Shown: piece after piece, positions 32,672 through 41,847 of the stretch | Layout of the letters: each line of letters starts with the position of its first letter | Position numbering within the stretch: the stretch's first letter is position 1 | NCBI GenBank assembly: GCA_052170475.1 | Contig: JBQNAL010000003.1 | Coordinates: 115,742 to 179,741, forward strand | Reading direction: 5' to 3' | DNA from: CAJPQU01 sp052170475 | GTDB taxonomy: Bacteria > Bacillota > Negativicutes > Selenomonadales > Selenomonadaceae | DNA length: 64,000 nt | Notes under the pieces: model-generated | Seen by the model: only the letters and a program-made list of their open reading frames with translations | What the model was told of the DNA's origin: nothing | Database searches by the model: none | Made by a program: the position numbers and the translations under genes

Positions 32672-34174
32672 TCAAGCGTCCTCCTCCAGCCAGTGCATGG
32701 AATGACGCACCGCTTTTCTCCAGCCGCCGTAGAGCTTCTTTGCTTCTTCACGATCCATTTTAGGCTCAAAGCGCACGTCTAATTTCCAGCTCTTCGTCAG
32801 CTCTTCCTTCGACTGCCATACGCCCACAGCCAAGCCCGCCAAATAGGCCGCCCCCAACGCCGTCGTCTCAATGACCTGCGGCCTTTCCACGGGAACGCCC
32901 AAGAGATCCGCCTGGAACTGCATGAGCAGATTGTTCGCCACCGCGCCGCCATCGACCCGAAGCTCCGCCAAGCGAATATGGGAATCCGCTTCCATCGCGC
33001 TCAGGACGTCCTGCGTCTGATACGCCATGGAGTCGAGTGCCGCCCGCACCAAATGCGCCTTCGTCGTCCCGCGCGTGATGCCCAAGATCGTCCCCCGCGC
33101 CCCCATGTCCCAATAGGGCGCCCCTAAGCCCACAAAAGCGGGAACGAGGTAAACGCCGCCCGCATCCTTCACGCCTTTCGCCACCCACTCGGAATCCGGC
33201 GCCGTATCGATGAGGCGCAGGCCATCCCGCAGCCATTGAATCGCCGCCCCCGCCACGAAGACGGAGCCTTCCAGCGCGTACTCCACCTTGCCGTCAATCC
33301 CCCACGCGATGGTGGTCACGAGGCCATTGCTCGACTCATGGATCTTCGTCCCCGTGTTCATCAGCAGGAAGCAGCCCGTACCGTAGGTATTTTTCGCCAT
33401 GCCCGGGGTGAAGCAGTTCTGCCCGAAGAGCGCCGCCTGCTGGTCGCCCGCCGCCCCGGCGATGGGGACGGCGCCGCCCAAGAGGGAGGGGATCGTCTTG
33501 CCGTACACCTCGCTCGACGAGCGCACTTCGGGCAAGAGCGACGCCGGCACCGTCAAGTGATGGAGCAGTTCCTTATCCCAGCAAAGTTCCCGAATATTAT
33601 ACATGAGGGTGCGGGACGCATTGGAGTAATCCGTCACATGCACCGCGCCCCCCGTGAGCTTCCAAATGAGCCAAGTGTCGATCGTGCCAAAGCGCAGCTC
33701 GCCTCGCTCCGCCGCCGCGCGCGCACCCTCCACATGATCTAAGATCCACTTCACCTTCGTCCCGGAAAAATAGGCGTCGATGACGAGCCCGGTCTTTTGG
33801 TGAAATTCCTCTTCCAACCCTTGCCGTTTCAAATCTTCGCAGATCTCCATCGACTGCCGCGACTGCCAGACGATGGCGTTATAGATGGGACGCCCCGTCT
33901 TGACGCTCCACACCACCGCCGTTTCCCGCTGGTTCGTGATGCCGATGCCCGCGATGTCCGCCGCGCCCAAATTGGCGTCGTCCAAGGCCTCCTTCATCAC
34001 CGTGGACATGGTGCTCCAGATCTCCTCCGCATCATGCTCCACCCAGCCCGGCTGCGGAAAATGCTGCGTAAACTCCTTTTGCGCCAAGCCCACGATGCGG
34101 GATTCCGCATCAAAAATGATCGCCCGATTGCTCGTCGTCCCAGCATCCAACGCCATCACATACTTGCCTGCCAC
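32672..34174 (-). CDS. glpK: Glycerol kinase
   Basis: GlpK traps glycerol as glycerol 3-phosphate. The 500-residue FGGY-family protein has the N-terminal ATP loop ALDAGTTSNRAIIFD, GWVEHDAEEIWSTM, the NAIVWQSRQSMEIC substrate region and a C-terminal GLAVGVWQSKEEL. I chose GTG at 34174, seven bases after GGAGG, and not the TTG one codon upstream. glpF follows 68 bases downstream and a sigma-A promoter lies at 34244-34272. Confidence 0.96.
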   Translation of the reverse strand: MAGKYVMALDAGTTSNRAIIFDAESRIVGLAQKEFTQHFPQPGWVEHDAEEIWSTMSTVMKEALDDANLGAADIAGIGITNQRETAVVWSVKTGRPIYNAIVWQSRQSMEICEDLKRQGLEEEFHQKTGLVIDAYFSGTKVKWILDHVEGARAAAERGELRFGTIDTWLIWKLTGGAVHVTDYSNASRTLMYNIRELCWDKELLHHLTVPASLLPEVRSSSEVYGKTIPSLLGGAVPIAGAAGDQQAALFGQNCFTPGMAKNTYGTGCFLLMNTGTKIHESSNGLVTTIAWGIDGKVEYALEGSVFVAGAAIQWLRDGLRLIDTAPDSEWVAKGVKDAGGVYLVPAFVGLGAPYWDMGARGTILGITRGTTKAHLVRAALDSMAYQTQDVLSAMEADSHIRLAELRVDGGAVANNLLMQFQADLLGVPVERPQVIETTALGAAYLAGLAVGVWQSKEELTKSWKLDVRFEPKMDREEAKKLYGGWRKAVRHSMHWLEEDA

Positions 34175-34243
34175 CAAAACTCCTCCTCTTACACGGCCAC
34201 GCGCCTCATTTTTCCATCCCTATCCCAATGGCTCACCGCTTTC

Positions 34244-34272
34244 ATTATACGTTTTTTGAAAGAATTTTTCAA
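34244..34272 (-). promoter_or_regulatory. Promoter of glpK-glpF
   Basis: On the minus strand TTGAAA (34272-34267) and a perfect TATAAT (34249-34244) are separated by 17 bases, about 70 bases upstream of glpK. Confidence 0.75.
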
Positions 34273-34380
34273 CGTGTTTGACAAAGAAAGACCCTGTTTT
34301 CGTTTCGTCCCCTATCCGCCGATCCTCCCGCCGTCTGGCACGCTGATGCAGCCCATCCCCCACGCCATCGATCGACATAT

Positions 34381-34417
34381 AAAAAACGCCCCCGCCGTAA
34401 AGGCGGAGGCGTTTTTC
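34381..34417 (-). terminator. Terminator of purL
   Basis: On the minus strand AACGCCTCCGCC pairs with CGGCGGGGGCGTT over a TTTA loop and is followed by TTTTTATA. It begins six bases beyond the purL stop. Confidence 0.9.
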
Positions 34418-34422
34418 TTCCC

Positions 34423-37400
34423 TCATGAATAATACTTCACCCCGGAGGCAAAGATCTTTTGATCCTTATCCCCGGGAATATTGACGGCGATGTTTTCTCC
34501 GATGCGCTCGGAATGCCCCATCTTTCCTAAGATGCGGCCATCCGGGCTGGTGATGCCCTCGATGGCCCACGTGGAGCCATTGGGATTATAGGGACTCTCC
34601 ATGGTGGGATTTCCGACCGCGTCCACATACTGGGTGGCGATCTGTCCCCGCAGCCGAAGCGCGGCGACCACGGCGCGATCCGCGACGAAGCGCCCTTCCC
34701 CATGCGAGACGGGAACGGTGTGGAGCGCCCCCGGCGTCGTGCCGGAAAGCCATGGCGAGAGATTGGACACCACCCGCGTCTGCACCATGCCGGAAAAGTG
34801 CCGGCCAATGGTATTAAAGGTCAGCGTCGGATCGTCCACCGTGAGATCTCGGATCTCCCCATACGGGAGCAGCCCCAATTTCACCAAGGCTTGAAAGCCG
34901 TTGCATATCCCAAGGATCAAGCCGTCCTGACGGTAGAGATGGTTCATGACCGCCTCCCGAAGGCGCGGACTGCGGAACATCGCGGCGATGAATTTCCCCG
35001 AGCCGTCCGGCTCATCGCCGCCGGAAAATCCGCCCGGCAGCATGAGGATCTGCGCCTCCCGGACGCCTTTCACCAGCGCCTCCACCGTCTCGGCGATCGC
35101 TTGGGGCGTGTGATTGCGAATGACGAGAGATTCCACCTGCGCCCCCGCCCGCTGGAACGCCCGCGCCGAATCATACTCACAGTTCGTCCCGGGGAATACG
35201 GGGATGAAGACGCGCGGCTTCGCGTAGGGCGCGTGCAGAGAAATGTTCGACCCCGCCGTGTAGAGCGCGGTGGGGGGAACCGTGCCGATGGTCTTTGCGC
35301 TTGTGGGGAAGATCTTCTCCAGCGGTTCGCGCCATGCCCGCTCGACCTCTTGGAGGGTCAGCACCACTTGGCCGCAGACGATGCTCGGCACCATCGTCGT
35401 CTCCCCCAATTCGTAATACCCCGTACCAGTCAAAGTTTCCGTGACATCCGTGCCGCTTGGCACTTCCAGAATGAAGGTGCCGTAGTCCGCCTTGAATAAG
35501 TCGTCGCGCTGTATACTGCGGCTGAAGGTGATCCCGACGCCATTCCCCAAGCACATCTTGGAAACCGCCGCCGCGATGCCGCCGACCCGCACCGTAGCGG
35601 CCGCCAACACCTTATGCGATGCCACCAACGCCGCGACCCGCGAAAAATTATGGCGCAGCTGGTGGAATTTCGGCATGTCAAACGAGTCCTTCGGACAGGG
35701 CACCACATAGACGCGGCTGCCGGGGAATTTGAATTCCGCCGACACGACGGCCTTCGCGGGGAGCGTACTGACGGCAAACGCCGCTAAGGACGGCGGCACA
35801 TGACGATCCATAAACGTCCCGGACATGGAATCCTTACCGCCGATGGCGGGAATCTCGAGTTCGTGCTGCGCCCACAGCGCCCCCAAAAGGGCGCTGAAGG
35901 GCTTGCCCCACTTGCGCTTATCCGTCCCTAAATGCTCAAAGTATTCCTGCAGCGACAGCCGGATCCCGTCCGGCGAAGCGCCTAAAGCCACCATTTTGGC
36001 GGCCGCTTCCACGATGGCGTAGACGGCGCCATGGAAAGGGCTCCATTCCATGAAAGCGGGGTCAAACCCGAACGTCATGGCCGTGGCCGTTTCCATGTTG
36101 CCGGAAAGCGCAGGGAGTTTCGCCGCCATCCCCTCTTGGGGCGTGAGCTGGTACTTGCCGCCGTAGGGCATAAGGATGGTCGCCGCCCCCACGGTGGAGT
36201 CGAAACGCTCCCCAAGGCCTTTCTGGGCGCAGACGTTCAGATCCTGTAAATTCGCGATCCACGCCGCTTCTAAATCGTAACCACACCGCTCGACGCCAGC
36301 CGGCACCCGCCAAACGTAGCGATGTTCCGTCGCCGGGGATTCCACCCGCACCTCGACCCGTTGGCGCACCCCATGGGTATCCAAAAAAGCGCGGCTGATG
36401 TCCACAATGTGTTCCCCGCGCCACTGCATGACGAGGCGCGGCTCCTCATGCACGATCGCAACGATGGTCGCTTCTACATTTTCTTCGGCAGCCGCCTTGA
36501 GGAACGCATTGATGTCCCGCTGCGCCAACACCACCGCCATGCGCTCTTGAGATTCGGAGATGGCGAGTTCCGTTCCGTCGAGCCCCTCATATTTTTTTGG
36601 CACGGTATCTAAATTGATCCGAAGACCCGGCGCCAATTCCCCGATCGCGACGGCGACGCCCCCCGCGCCAAAATCGTTGCAGCGCTTGATGATCTGCGCC
36701 ACCTCGGGGCGGCGGAAAAGCCGCTGGATCTGCCGCTCCGTCGGCGGGTTCCCCTTCTGCACTTCGGCGCCCGCCGTGGCGAGCGATTCTTCCGTATGCT
36801 CCTTGGAGGATCCCGTGGCGCCGCCGCAGCCATCTCGGCCGGTGCGCCCGCCCACGAGGAGGATCACATCCCCCGGCTCCGGCCGCTTTCTCACCACATT
36901 GGCCTTCGGCGCCGCCGCGATGACTGCGCCGATCTCCAAGCGCTTGGCCACAAATCCTTCGTGGTAGACCTCCGTCACCTGCCCCGTGGCGAGGCCGATC
37001 TGATTGCCGTAGGCGCTGTATCCCGCCGCCGCTTCCTGCGTGATCTTTTTCTGTGGGAGCTTCCCGGGCAGCGTCTCTCCGATGGGGCGGCGAGGATCCG
37101 CCGCCCCCGTCAGGCGCATGGCCTGATAGACGTAAGAACGTCCCGACAGGGGATCTCGGATAGCGCCGCCGAGGCAGGTCGCCGCACCGCCAAATGGCTC
37201 GATCTCCGTCGGATGGTTATGCGTCTCATTCTTGAACATGACGAGCCAATCTTCCGGTTTTCCGTCCCGCACCGCCTTGACCTTAATCGAGCAGGCGTTC
37301 ACCTCCTCCGATTCGTCCAAATCCTCTAATTTCCCCGCCTTCTTCAGCGCTTTCATGCCCATCGTCGCGATGTCCATGAGCGTCACGTCACGCTTTTGCT

Positions 37401-38208
37401 GTTCTTTATCGCCATAAATCTCCAAGCGATCATCAATATAGCGATGGTACGCTTTTTCAAAGAGGGGCGTGAAATACCCCCGATCAAAGTCCACTAAATC
37501 AATCGCCGCGCTGAACGTCGTGTGGCGGCAATGATCCGACCAGTAGGTATCAATGACCCGAAGCTCCGTCAACGTCGGCGGCCGATGCTCCGTATCCCGA
37601 AAATATCGCTGACAAAAGGCCAGATCCGCCAAATTCATCGCCAAGCCACGCGCACGCCGGAAGGCCTCCAATCCTTCCTCCCCGCAGGAAAAAAAGTCCG
37701 TCAAGATCTCCACCGACGGCGCTTCGATGGCTTCCCTGTGCAGGGTTTCCGGCTTTTCCAAAGAGGCTTCCCGACTGTCCACGGGATTGATCAGGTAGCG
37801 CTTGATCCGCGCGAAGACCTCGTCGTCGATCTCCCCCACCAAAACCACCACGGTCGCCGTCCGTATCTCAGGCCGTTCCTCTTGCGTGACGAGCTGGACG
37901 CACTGTGCGGCGGAATCGGCACGCTGATCGAACTGCCCCGGCAAATACTCCATGGCAAAGAGCCGCGACTTCGGGAAGTCCGGCAGCTTCTCCTCATACA
38001 CCACATCCACCGGCGGATCCGAGAATACGGTATCCCGGGTCTTACGATATTCCTCCTCGCTGAGCCCCTCGATGTCGTACCGACGGATGAGCCGCGCCGC
38101 TTTCAGACTCGTCAGGCGAAAGGTGTCAATGAGGTCTGCGGTCAACTGCTGGGCGGGAATATCAAAAAAACCCTGCCTTTTCTCTACAAAAAGTCTTCTT
38201 ACTGCCAT
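34423..38208 (-). CDS. purL: Phosphoribosylformylglycinamidine synthase, large single-chain form
   Basis: PurL converts FGAR and glutamine to FGAM in purine synthesis. This is the long single-chain type (1261 residues), with N-terminal domain, linker (RYFRDTEHRPPTLTELRVIDTYWSDHCRHTTF), two AIRS-like domains and a C-terminal glutaminase (about 1000-1261) with nucleophile Cys in LGICNGFQALVKLG and the FPGTNCEYDSARAF start motif. Many Firmicutes instead use separate PurS, PurL and PurQ; the long form occurs in Proteobacteria and some clostridia and Negativicutes. The ATG at 38208 has AAGGAGG seven bases upstream. Confidence 0.96.
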   Translation of the reverse strand: MAVRRLFVEKRQGFFDIPAQQLTADLIDTFRLTSLKAARLIRRYDIEGLSEEEYRKTRDTVFSDPPVDVVYEEKLPDFPKSRLFAMEYLPGQFDQRADSAAQCVQLVTQEERPEIRTATVVVLVGEIDDEVFARIKRYLINPVDSREASLEKPETLHREAIEAPSVEILTDFFSCGEEGLEAFRRARGLAMNLADLAFCQRYFRDTEHRPPTLTELRVIDTYWSDHCRHTTFSAAIDLVDFDRGYFTPLFEKAYHRYIDDRLEIYGDKEQQKRDVTLMDIATMGMKALKKAGKLEDLDESEEVNACSIKVKAVRDGKPEDWLVMFKNETHNHPTEIEPFGGAATCLGGAIRDPLSGRSYVYQAMRLTGAADPRRPIGETLPGKLPQKKITQEAAAGYSAYGNQIGLATGQVTEVYHEGFVAKRLEIGAVIAAAPKANVVRKRPEPGDVILLVGGRTGRDGCGGATGSSKEHTEESLATAGAEVQKGNPPTERQIQRLFRRPEVAQIIKRCNDFGAGGVAVAIGELAPGLRINLDTVPKKYEGLDGTELAISESQERMAVVLAQRDINAFLKAAAEENVEATIVAIVHEEPRLVMQWRGEHIVDISRAFLDTHGVRQRVEVRVESPATEHRYVWRVPAGVERCGYDLEAAWIANLQDLNVCAQKGLGERFDSTVGAATILMPYGGKYQLTPQEGMAAKLPALSGNMETATAMTFGFDPAFMEWSPFHGAVYAIVEAAAKMVALGASPDGIRLSLQEYFEHLGTDKRKWGKPFSALLGALWAQHELEIPAIGGKDSMSGTFMDRHVPPSLAAFAVSTLPAKAVVSAEFKFPGSRVYVVPCPKDSFDMPKFHQLRHNFSRVAALVASHKVLAAATVRVGGIAAAVSKMCLGNGVGITFSRSIQRDDLFKADYGTFILEVPSGTDVTETLTGTGYYELGETTMVPSIVCGQVVLTLQEVERAWREPLEKIFPTSAKTIGTVPPTALYTAGSNISLHAPYAKPRVFIPVFPGTNCEYDSARAFQRAGAQVESLVIRNHTPQAIAETVEALVKGVREAQILMLPGGFSGGDEPDGSGKFIAAMFRSPRLREAVMNHLYRQDGLILGICNGFQALVKLGLLPYGEIRDLTVDDPTLTFNTIGRHFSGMVQTRVVSNLSPWLSGTTPGALHTVPVSHGEGRFVADRAVVAALRLRGQIATQYVDAVGNPTMESPYNPNGSTWAIEGITSPDGRILGKMGHSERIGENIAVNIPGDKDQKIFASGVKYYS

Positions 38209-38242
38209 GCTCCTGCCTCCTTCATCTCTTCCGCCCCGCCCC

Positions 38243-38740
38243 TCAGCGCCGACAATCGGTCGGCCTATCGCCCGCCATGAGCGCCACGTCAATCTTCACC
38301 ACGACCTTCACCACCGGGCGCGGCGTCTCCACCGCCACGCCGGGACGGTGGACATCCTTCGGCAAGAGGAGAGCGAAATGCCCCGCCGTCAAGGGAAAAG
38401 AAGTCTCGGGAACAAGCCCCTCAAAAAAGACAATATCCCGCGCCTCATCGTACGGCGTATGCTCCACTAAATCAGGGCCCAAGGGGCAAACCTCGATGTA
38501 TTCCTCCCCCTCCACCATGTACTGAATATCCGCATAGCGCCGATGGGCTTCCGGGCGGCACGCGTCTCTGTCCCGCGTCGTATAGCGCGACAATGTCGCG
38601 TAGCAGCGATCCCCGTCGATCTCATAGCGGCCATCGGGGAGCGACGCAAAATCCGTCTTTCTCAAAAAATCCAGCGCCTGCCGCACCACGTCTTGCAGCG
38701 CCCCCTCTTTTTCCGCCGCATCCAAACTCCCTACAAACAT
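38243..38740 (-). CDS. YhcH/YjgK/YiaL family protein
   Basis: The 165-residue protein belongs to the YhcH/YiaL (DUF386) cupin-like family, found near sialic acid, beta-galactoside or sugar-acid genes and sometimes called beta-galactosidase subunit beta. Conserved features are EAHRRYADIQYMVEGEEYIEVCP and the C-terminal FALLLPKDVHRPGVAV metal-site region, then VKVVVKI. Some relatives are anomerase-like; the substrate here is unknown. AAGGAG lies eight bases before the ATG at 38740. It is 34 bases upstream of purL on the same strand. Confidence 0.9.
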   Translation of the reverse strand: MFVGSLDAAEKEGALQDVVRQALDFLRKTDFASLPDGRYEIDGDRCYATLSRYTTRDRDACRPEAHRRYADIQYMVEGEEYIEVCPLGPDLVEHTPYDEARDIVFFEGLVPETSFPLTAGHFALLLPKDVHRPGVAVETPRPVVKVVVKIDVALMAGDRPTDCRR

Positions 38741-38894
38741 CCGCAACTCTCCTTCTCCGTGTCGGCAAAAAATCCTTGCCAAGGGTAAATGACTTGTGAT
38801 AGTATCTATTTTAACTAAAAAGATAGTCGTATGCAATGATCGGAAAAGTACATTTTTGTTCCTTTTTAGGAAAGCGCGCCCATCGCGCTTTCCT

Positions 38895-39072
38895 CAGAGA
38901 GGCGGCGGGTGCTGCGAGCCGCTAAGGACGAAGGTGGAAAGCTATCCGTGAGCATGTGGGGGAAACCTCACCGCCCGCCGCGATACAGCGTCAGAGAGAG
39001 CCGGAACTTCGGCTCATAAAGGTGGTACCACGGGAGAAAGTCTCGTCCTTTTCGGACGGGACTTTTTTTATT
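38895..39072 (+). promoter_or_regulatory. T-box leader, apparent alanine specifier
   Basis: The leader shows stem I hallmarks AGAGAGG, the distal GGGTGCTGCGA loop and the GTGAGC end, then the T-box sequence AAGGTGGTACCACGG (39019-39033) and a terminator (AAGTCTCGTCC/GGACGGGACT plus T7, 39036-39072). Aligned to the B. subtilis glyQS leader, the specifier falls on GCT (38941-38943), an alanine codon followed by the expected A. The acceptor-pairing bases UGGU fit a tRNA with discriminator A, as in tRNA-Ala. It controls the downstream Lrp-family and aminotransferase genes. Confidence 0.88.
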
Positions 39073-39106
39073 CCAATTTCCCTATCGACGGAAAGGAGCC
39101 ATAGAC

Positions 39107-39586
39107 ATGAAAGAATTGTTAGAACTTTTGGAGCATGACGCCCGCCGCTCGGTGAGCGAATTGGCCGCCATCCTGCGGCGCAGCGAATACGAAGTGGAAA
39201 AAGATCTGCGCCGCCTCGAAAAGGATCAGGTCATCTTAGGCTACAACACGCTGATCAACTGGGACAAAGCGGGAGAAAATTTCGTCACCGCCGTCATCGA
39301 GGTAAAGCTGACGCCCCAGCGGGAAGTGGGCTTTGACGCCATCGCCGAGCGCATCTGCCGCTTCGACGAGGTACAGTCCGTCTACCTCATGAGCGGTATC
39401 TTCGACCTTTTGGTCATCATCGAAGGAAAATCTCTGTCGGACATCGCCGATTTCATCGCCACCCGACTGGCCACGATTGACGGCGTAACCTCCACCCGCA
39501 GCCACTTCATGCTGAAGCCTTACAAAAAAGACGGCCTCATCGTCAACGACAAAGAATGTGACCGCAGATTGGTGGTGTCCCCATGA
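39107..39586 (+). CDS. Lrp/AsnC family transcriptional regulator
   Basis: The 159-residue regulator has an N-terminal winged helix (LLELLEHDARRSVSELAAILRRSEYEVEKDLRRLEKDQVILGY) and a C-terminal RAM ligand-binding domain (about 62-145, with VYLMSGIFDLLVIIEGKSLSDIADFI). Such proteins sense amino acids. AAAGGAG lies eight bases before the ATG at 39107. It follows the T-box terminator directly and overlaps the aminotransferase gene by four bases (ATGA), so both are made only when the T-box allows read-through. Confidence 0.94.
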   Translation: MKELLELLEHDARRSVSELAAILRRSEYEVEKDLRRLEKDQVILGYNTLINWDKAGENFVTAVIEVKLTPQREVGFDAIAERICRFDEVQSVYLMSGIFDLLVIIEGKSLSDIADFIATRLATIDGVTSTRSHFMLKPYKKDGLIVNDKECDRRLVVSP

Positions 39587-40758
39587 AGAACTGGAACGAC
39601 ATTCTCTCCCCCACGGTGCAGCGCATCCCGCCGTCCGGCATCCGACGCTTCTTTGACATTGCGGCCGAGATGGAAGATGTCATCTCCTTGGGCGTCGGCG
39701 AGCCGGACTTTGTGACCCCGTGGACGATTCGGGAAAGCTGCGTCTACGGCCTAGAGCAAGGCTACACCTCCTACACCGCCAATCGCGGCATGATGGAGCT
39801 TCGGCAGGAGATCGTCCGCCTCCAGAAGGAACGCTATGGCCTCGACTACGACCCGGCCACCGACGTCCTCGTCACCGTAGGCGTCAGCGAAGCGCTGGAT
39901 TTAGCCATGCGCGCCATCCTTTCCCCCGGGGATGAAATCCTCATCCCCGAACCTTGCTACGTTTCCTACAAGGCATGCGCCGCGCTCGCAGGGGGCGTCG
40001 GTGTCCCTGTGCCGGCGAAAATCGAAAATGAATTTCGCATCACCCCGGCGGATTTAGCCGCCCATCTCACGCCGCGCACGAAAGCGCTGCTCATCGGCTA
40101 TCCGAACAATCCCACCGGTGCCATTCTCTGTAAGGACGATCTCTTGGCCATCGCGCGGTTTGCCGAAGAACACGATCTCATCGTCATCTCCGATGAGATC
40201 TACGGCGACCTCACCTATGGCGGCGAACCGCACGTCGCTTTTCCCTCTCTGCCCGATATGAAGGCACGCACCATCCTGCTCAACGGTTTTTCCAAAGCCT
40301 ACGCCATGACCGGCTGGCGCATCGGCTATGCCCTCGGCGCACCCGAACTCATCGCCGCCATGACGAAGATCCACCAGTACACCATGCTCTGCGCCCCCAT
40401 CACGGCGCAGGTCGCCGCCATCGAGGCGCTGCGGCGGGGCGAAAAATACATGAAGAAGATGGTCGCCGAATACGATCGCCGTCGCGGCTTCATCTACAAC
40501 GGGTTCCGCAAAATGGGGCTGCCCTGCTTCGAGCCAAAAGGCGCCTTTTATATTTTCCCCGACATTACCGTCACCGGGCTTACCTCGGAAGAATTTGCGG
40601 AAAAACTCCTGATGTCGGAACACGTCGCCCTCGTCCCCGGCAGCGCCTTCGGCGCCTGCGGCGAAGGCTACATCCGCTGTTCCTATGCCACCTCCCTCGA
40701 TAAAATTGACGAGGCCTTACAGCGCATCAGCAATTTTGTCGGAAAGCACGTAAAGTAA
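39583..40758 (+). CDS. Class I/II PLP-dependent aminotransferase
   Basis: The 391-residue fold-type I aminotransferase resembles the AspC/AlaT/PatA group. Visible elements are GVGEPDFVTPW near the N terminus, YPNNPTGA (174-180), SDEIYGDL (203-210), the PLP-binding Lys238 in NGFSKAYAMTGWRIGY and a C-terminal YIRCSYATS with the carboxylate-binding Arg. The substrate cannot be read from sequence; the alanine-type T-box suggests alanine formation or use (inference). It is co-translated with the Lrp regulator. Confidence 0.93.
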   Translation: MKNWNDILSPTVQRIPPSGIRRFFDIAAEMEDVISLGVGEPDFVTPWTIRESCVYGLEQGYTSYTANRGMMELRQEIVRLQKERYGLDYDPATDVLVTVGVSEALDLAMRAILSPGDEILIPEPCYVSYKACAALAGGVGVPVPAKIENEFRITPADLAAHLTPRTKALLIGYPNNPTGAILCKDDLLAIARFAEEHDLIVISDEIYGDLTYGGEPHVAFPSLPDMKARTILLNGFSKAYAMTGWRIGYALGAPELIAAMTKIHQYTMLCAPITAQVAAIEALRRGEKYMKKMVAEYDRRRGFIYNGFRKMGLPCFEPKGAFYIFPDITVTGLTSEEFAEKLLMSEHVALVPGSAFGACGEGYIRCSYATSLDKIDEALQRISNFVGKHVK

Positions 40759-40916
40759 ATTTCTATGCCATTTTAGCATTTTTAGCGGCATAATCGTCAA
40801 TTTTCTGTTAAAATATAGGCGTATTGATTATGAGAACGTCCCGCAAGGCATGACAGGCTCCAGCGATTTTTCTGAGGCGGCGTTCTTCCAAATCAAAGGG
40901 AAGGGGTTTGGAATCT

Positions 40917-41273
40917 ATGCAAAACAATCGACTTCGCTATCTGCGCGAGAAAGAAGCGTTGACCCAAACGAATATCGCCAACGCCCTGCACATTGGGCAG
41001 TCCACGTACAACCGCTACGAGCGCGGCGTGCGCGAGCCGGATCATGAAACGCTCAAAAAAATCGCCGACTACTTTCATGTGTCCTTGGATTTTCTCTTGA
41101 AGCACGATCGCCCTTACACGCGAAAAGAGCCGGGCATCGACTTGGCCTCCTTCCTCATGGAAGGCTCCTACAAGATCTTTTCCCGCACCCCGACACAGAA
41201 GGATCGGAAAAAGCTCGTCAGCCTCCTCAACGCCCTCTACGGCGAGGAGACAGACAATCGACGCACGACCTGA
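40917..41273 (+). CDS. Xre-family helix-turn-helix regulator
   Basis: The 118-residue protein has an N-terminal Cro/C1-type helix-turn-helix (about residues 3-60; LRYLREKEALTQTNIANALHIGQSTYNRYERGVREPDHETL) and a short C-terminal part of unknown role. The ATG at 40917 has AAGGGG ten bases upstream. It stands alone between the aminotransferase and a bidirectional terminator. The sequence gives no hint of its targets and there is no toxin gene beside it. Confidence 0.88.
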   Translation: MQNNRLRYLREKEALTQTNIANALHIGQSTYNRYERGVREPDHETLKKIADYFHVSLDFLLKHDRPYTRKEPGIDLASFLMEGSYKIFSRTPTQKDRKKLVSLLNALYGEETDNRRTT

Positions 41274-41313
41274 CGCGCCGACCAAAACCGCCGCGCGCTG
41301 CGGCAGGTGCATA

Positions 41314-41365
41314 CGGCAAAGAAAAGAACCGTTTCTCGTGAAGAAGAAACGGTTCTTTTCTTTGC
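41314..41365. terminator. Bidirectional terminator between the Xre gene and the EIIA gene
   Basis: AAAGAAAAGAACCGTTTC pairs with GAAACGGTTCTTTTCTTT around an 8-10 base loop, with A/T-rich ends on both sides. It separates convergent genes. Confidence 0.88.
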
Positions 41366-41373
41366 CCTTCCGC

Positions 41374-41847
41374 CTATTTTACCGTCACCGTCAAAGCGGC
41401 GGACGGATGCGCCAGATCTTTCTCCATCCTGCTCACCGCTTCCGCCGCATTCGTGACGACCAAGGCGGTGATCAGGCTCTTCCCCTTGGCCTCGAGTATC
41501 CCCCGATCAAAGGAGAGGAGCGGCTGCCCCGTCATCACCCGATCGCCGACGCCAACGAGTGCCTGAAACCCTTCGCCCCCCAAAACCGCCGTATCGAGTC
41601 CGACATGAAGGAGAAGTTCTACCCCTTGGGCGCAGAGCGCAACGGCGTGTCTCGTCTCCGCCACCAAGATCACCTCCCCGGCGCAGGGCGCGGCGACGGT
41701 GGTTTCCTCTGGGGACGGCTCCACCGCGAATCCATCCCCGAGCATTTTCTCGCTAAACACCGGGTCGGGTACGGCGGTGATGTCCATCACACGCCCTTTG
41801 AGGGGTGCGGCGACCCGCAGCGTCTTTTTCCCAAAGCCCAGCATCAT
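41374..41847 (-). CDS. PTS glucose-type EIIA component
   Basis: This 157-residue EIIA-Glc protein accepts phosphate from HPr and passes it to an EIIB. The active-site His81 is in LLLHVGLDTAVL and the second conserved His67 in TRHAVAL; the PDPVFSEKMLGDGF N-terminal and VTNAA segments are typical. It overlaps the end of nagA by four bases, and no EIIBC gene is in the window, so it probably serves an N-acetylglucosamine or glucose EIIBC encoded elsewhere (inference). Confidence 0.93.
   Translation of the reverse strand: MMLGFGKKTLRVAAPLKGRVMDITAVPDPVFSEKMLGDGFAVEPSPEETTVAAPCAGEVILVAETRHAVALCAQGVELLLHVGLDTAVLGGEGFQALVGVGDRVMTGQPLLSFDRGILEAKGKSLITALVVTNAAEAVSRMEKDLAHPSAALTVTVK

Noticed and set aside
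38868..38894. AGGAAAGCGCG/CGCGCTTTCCT hairpin before the T-box taken as a terminator
   Set aside because: No T-run follows on the plus strand, and it directly precedes T-box stem I; it may be part of the leader, so it is not called separately.
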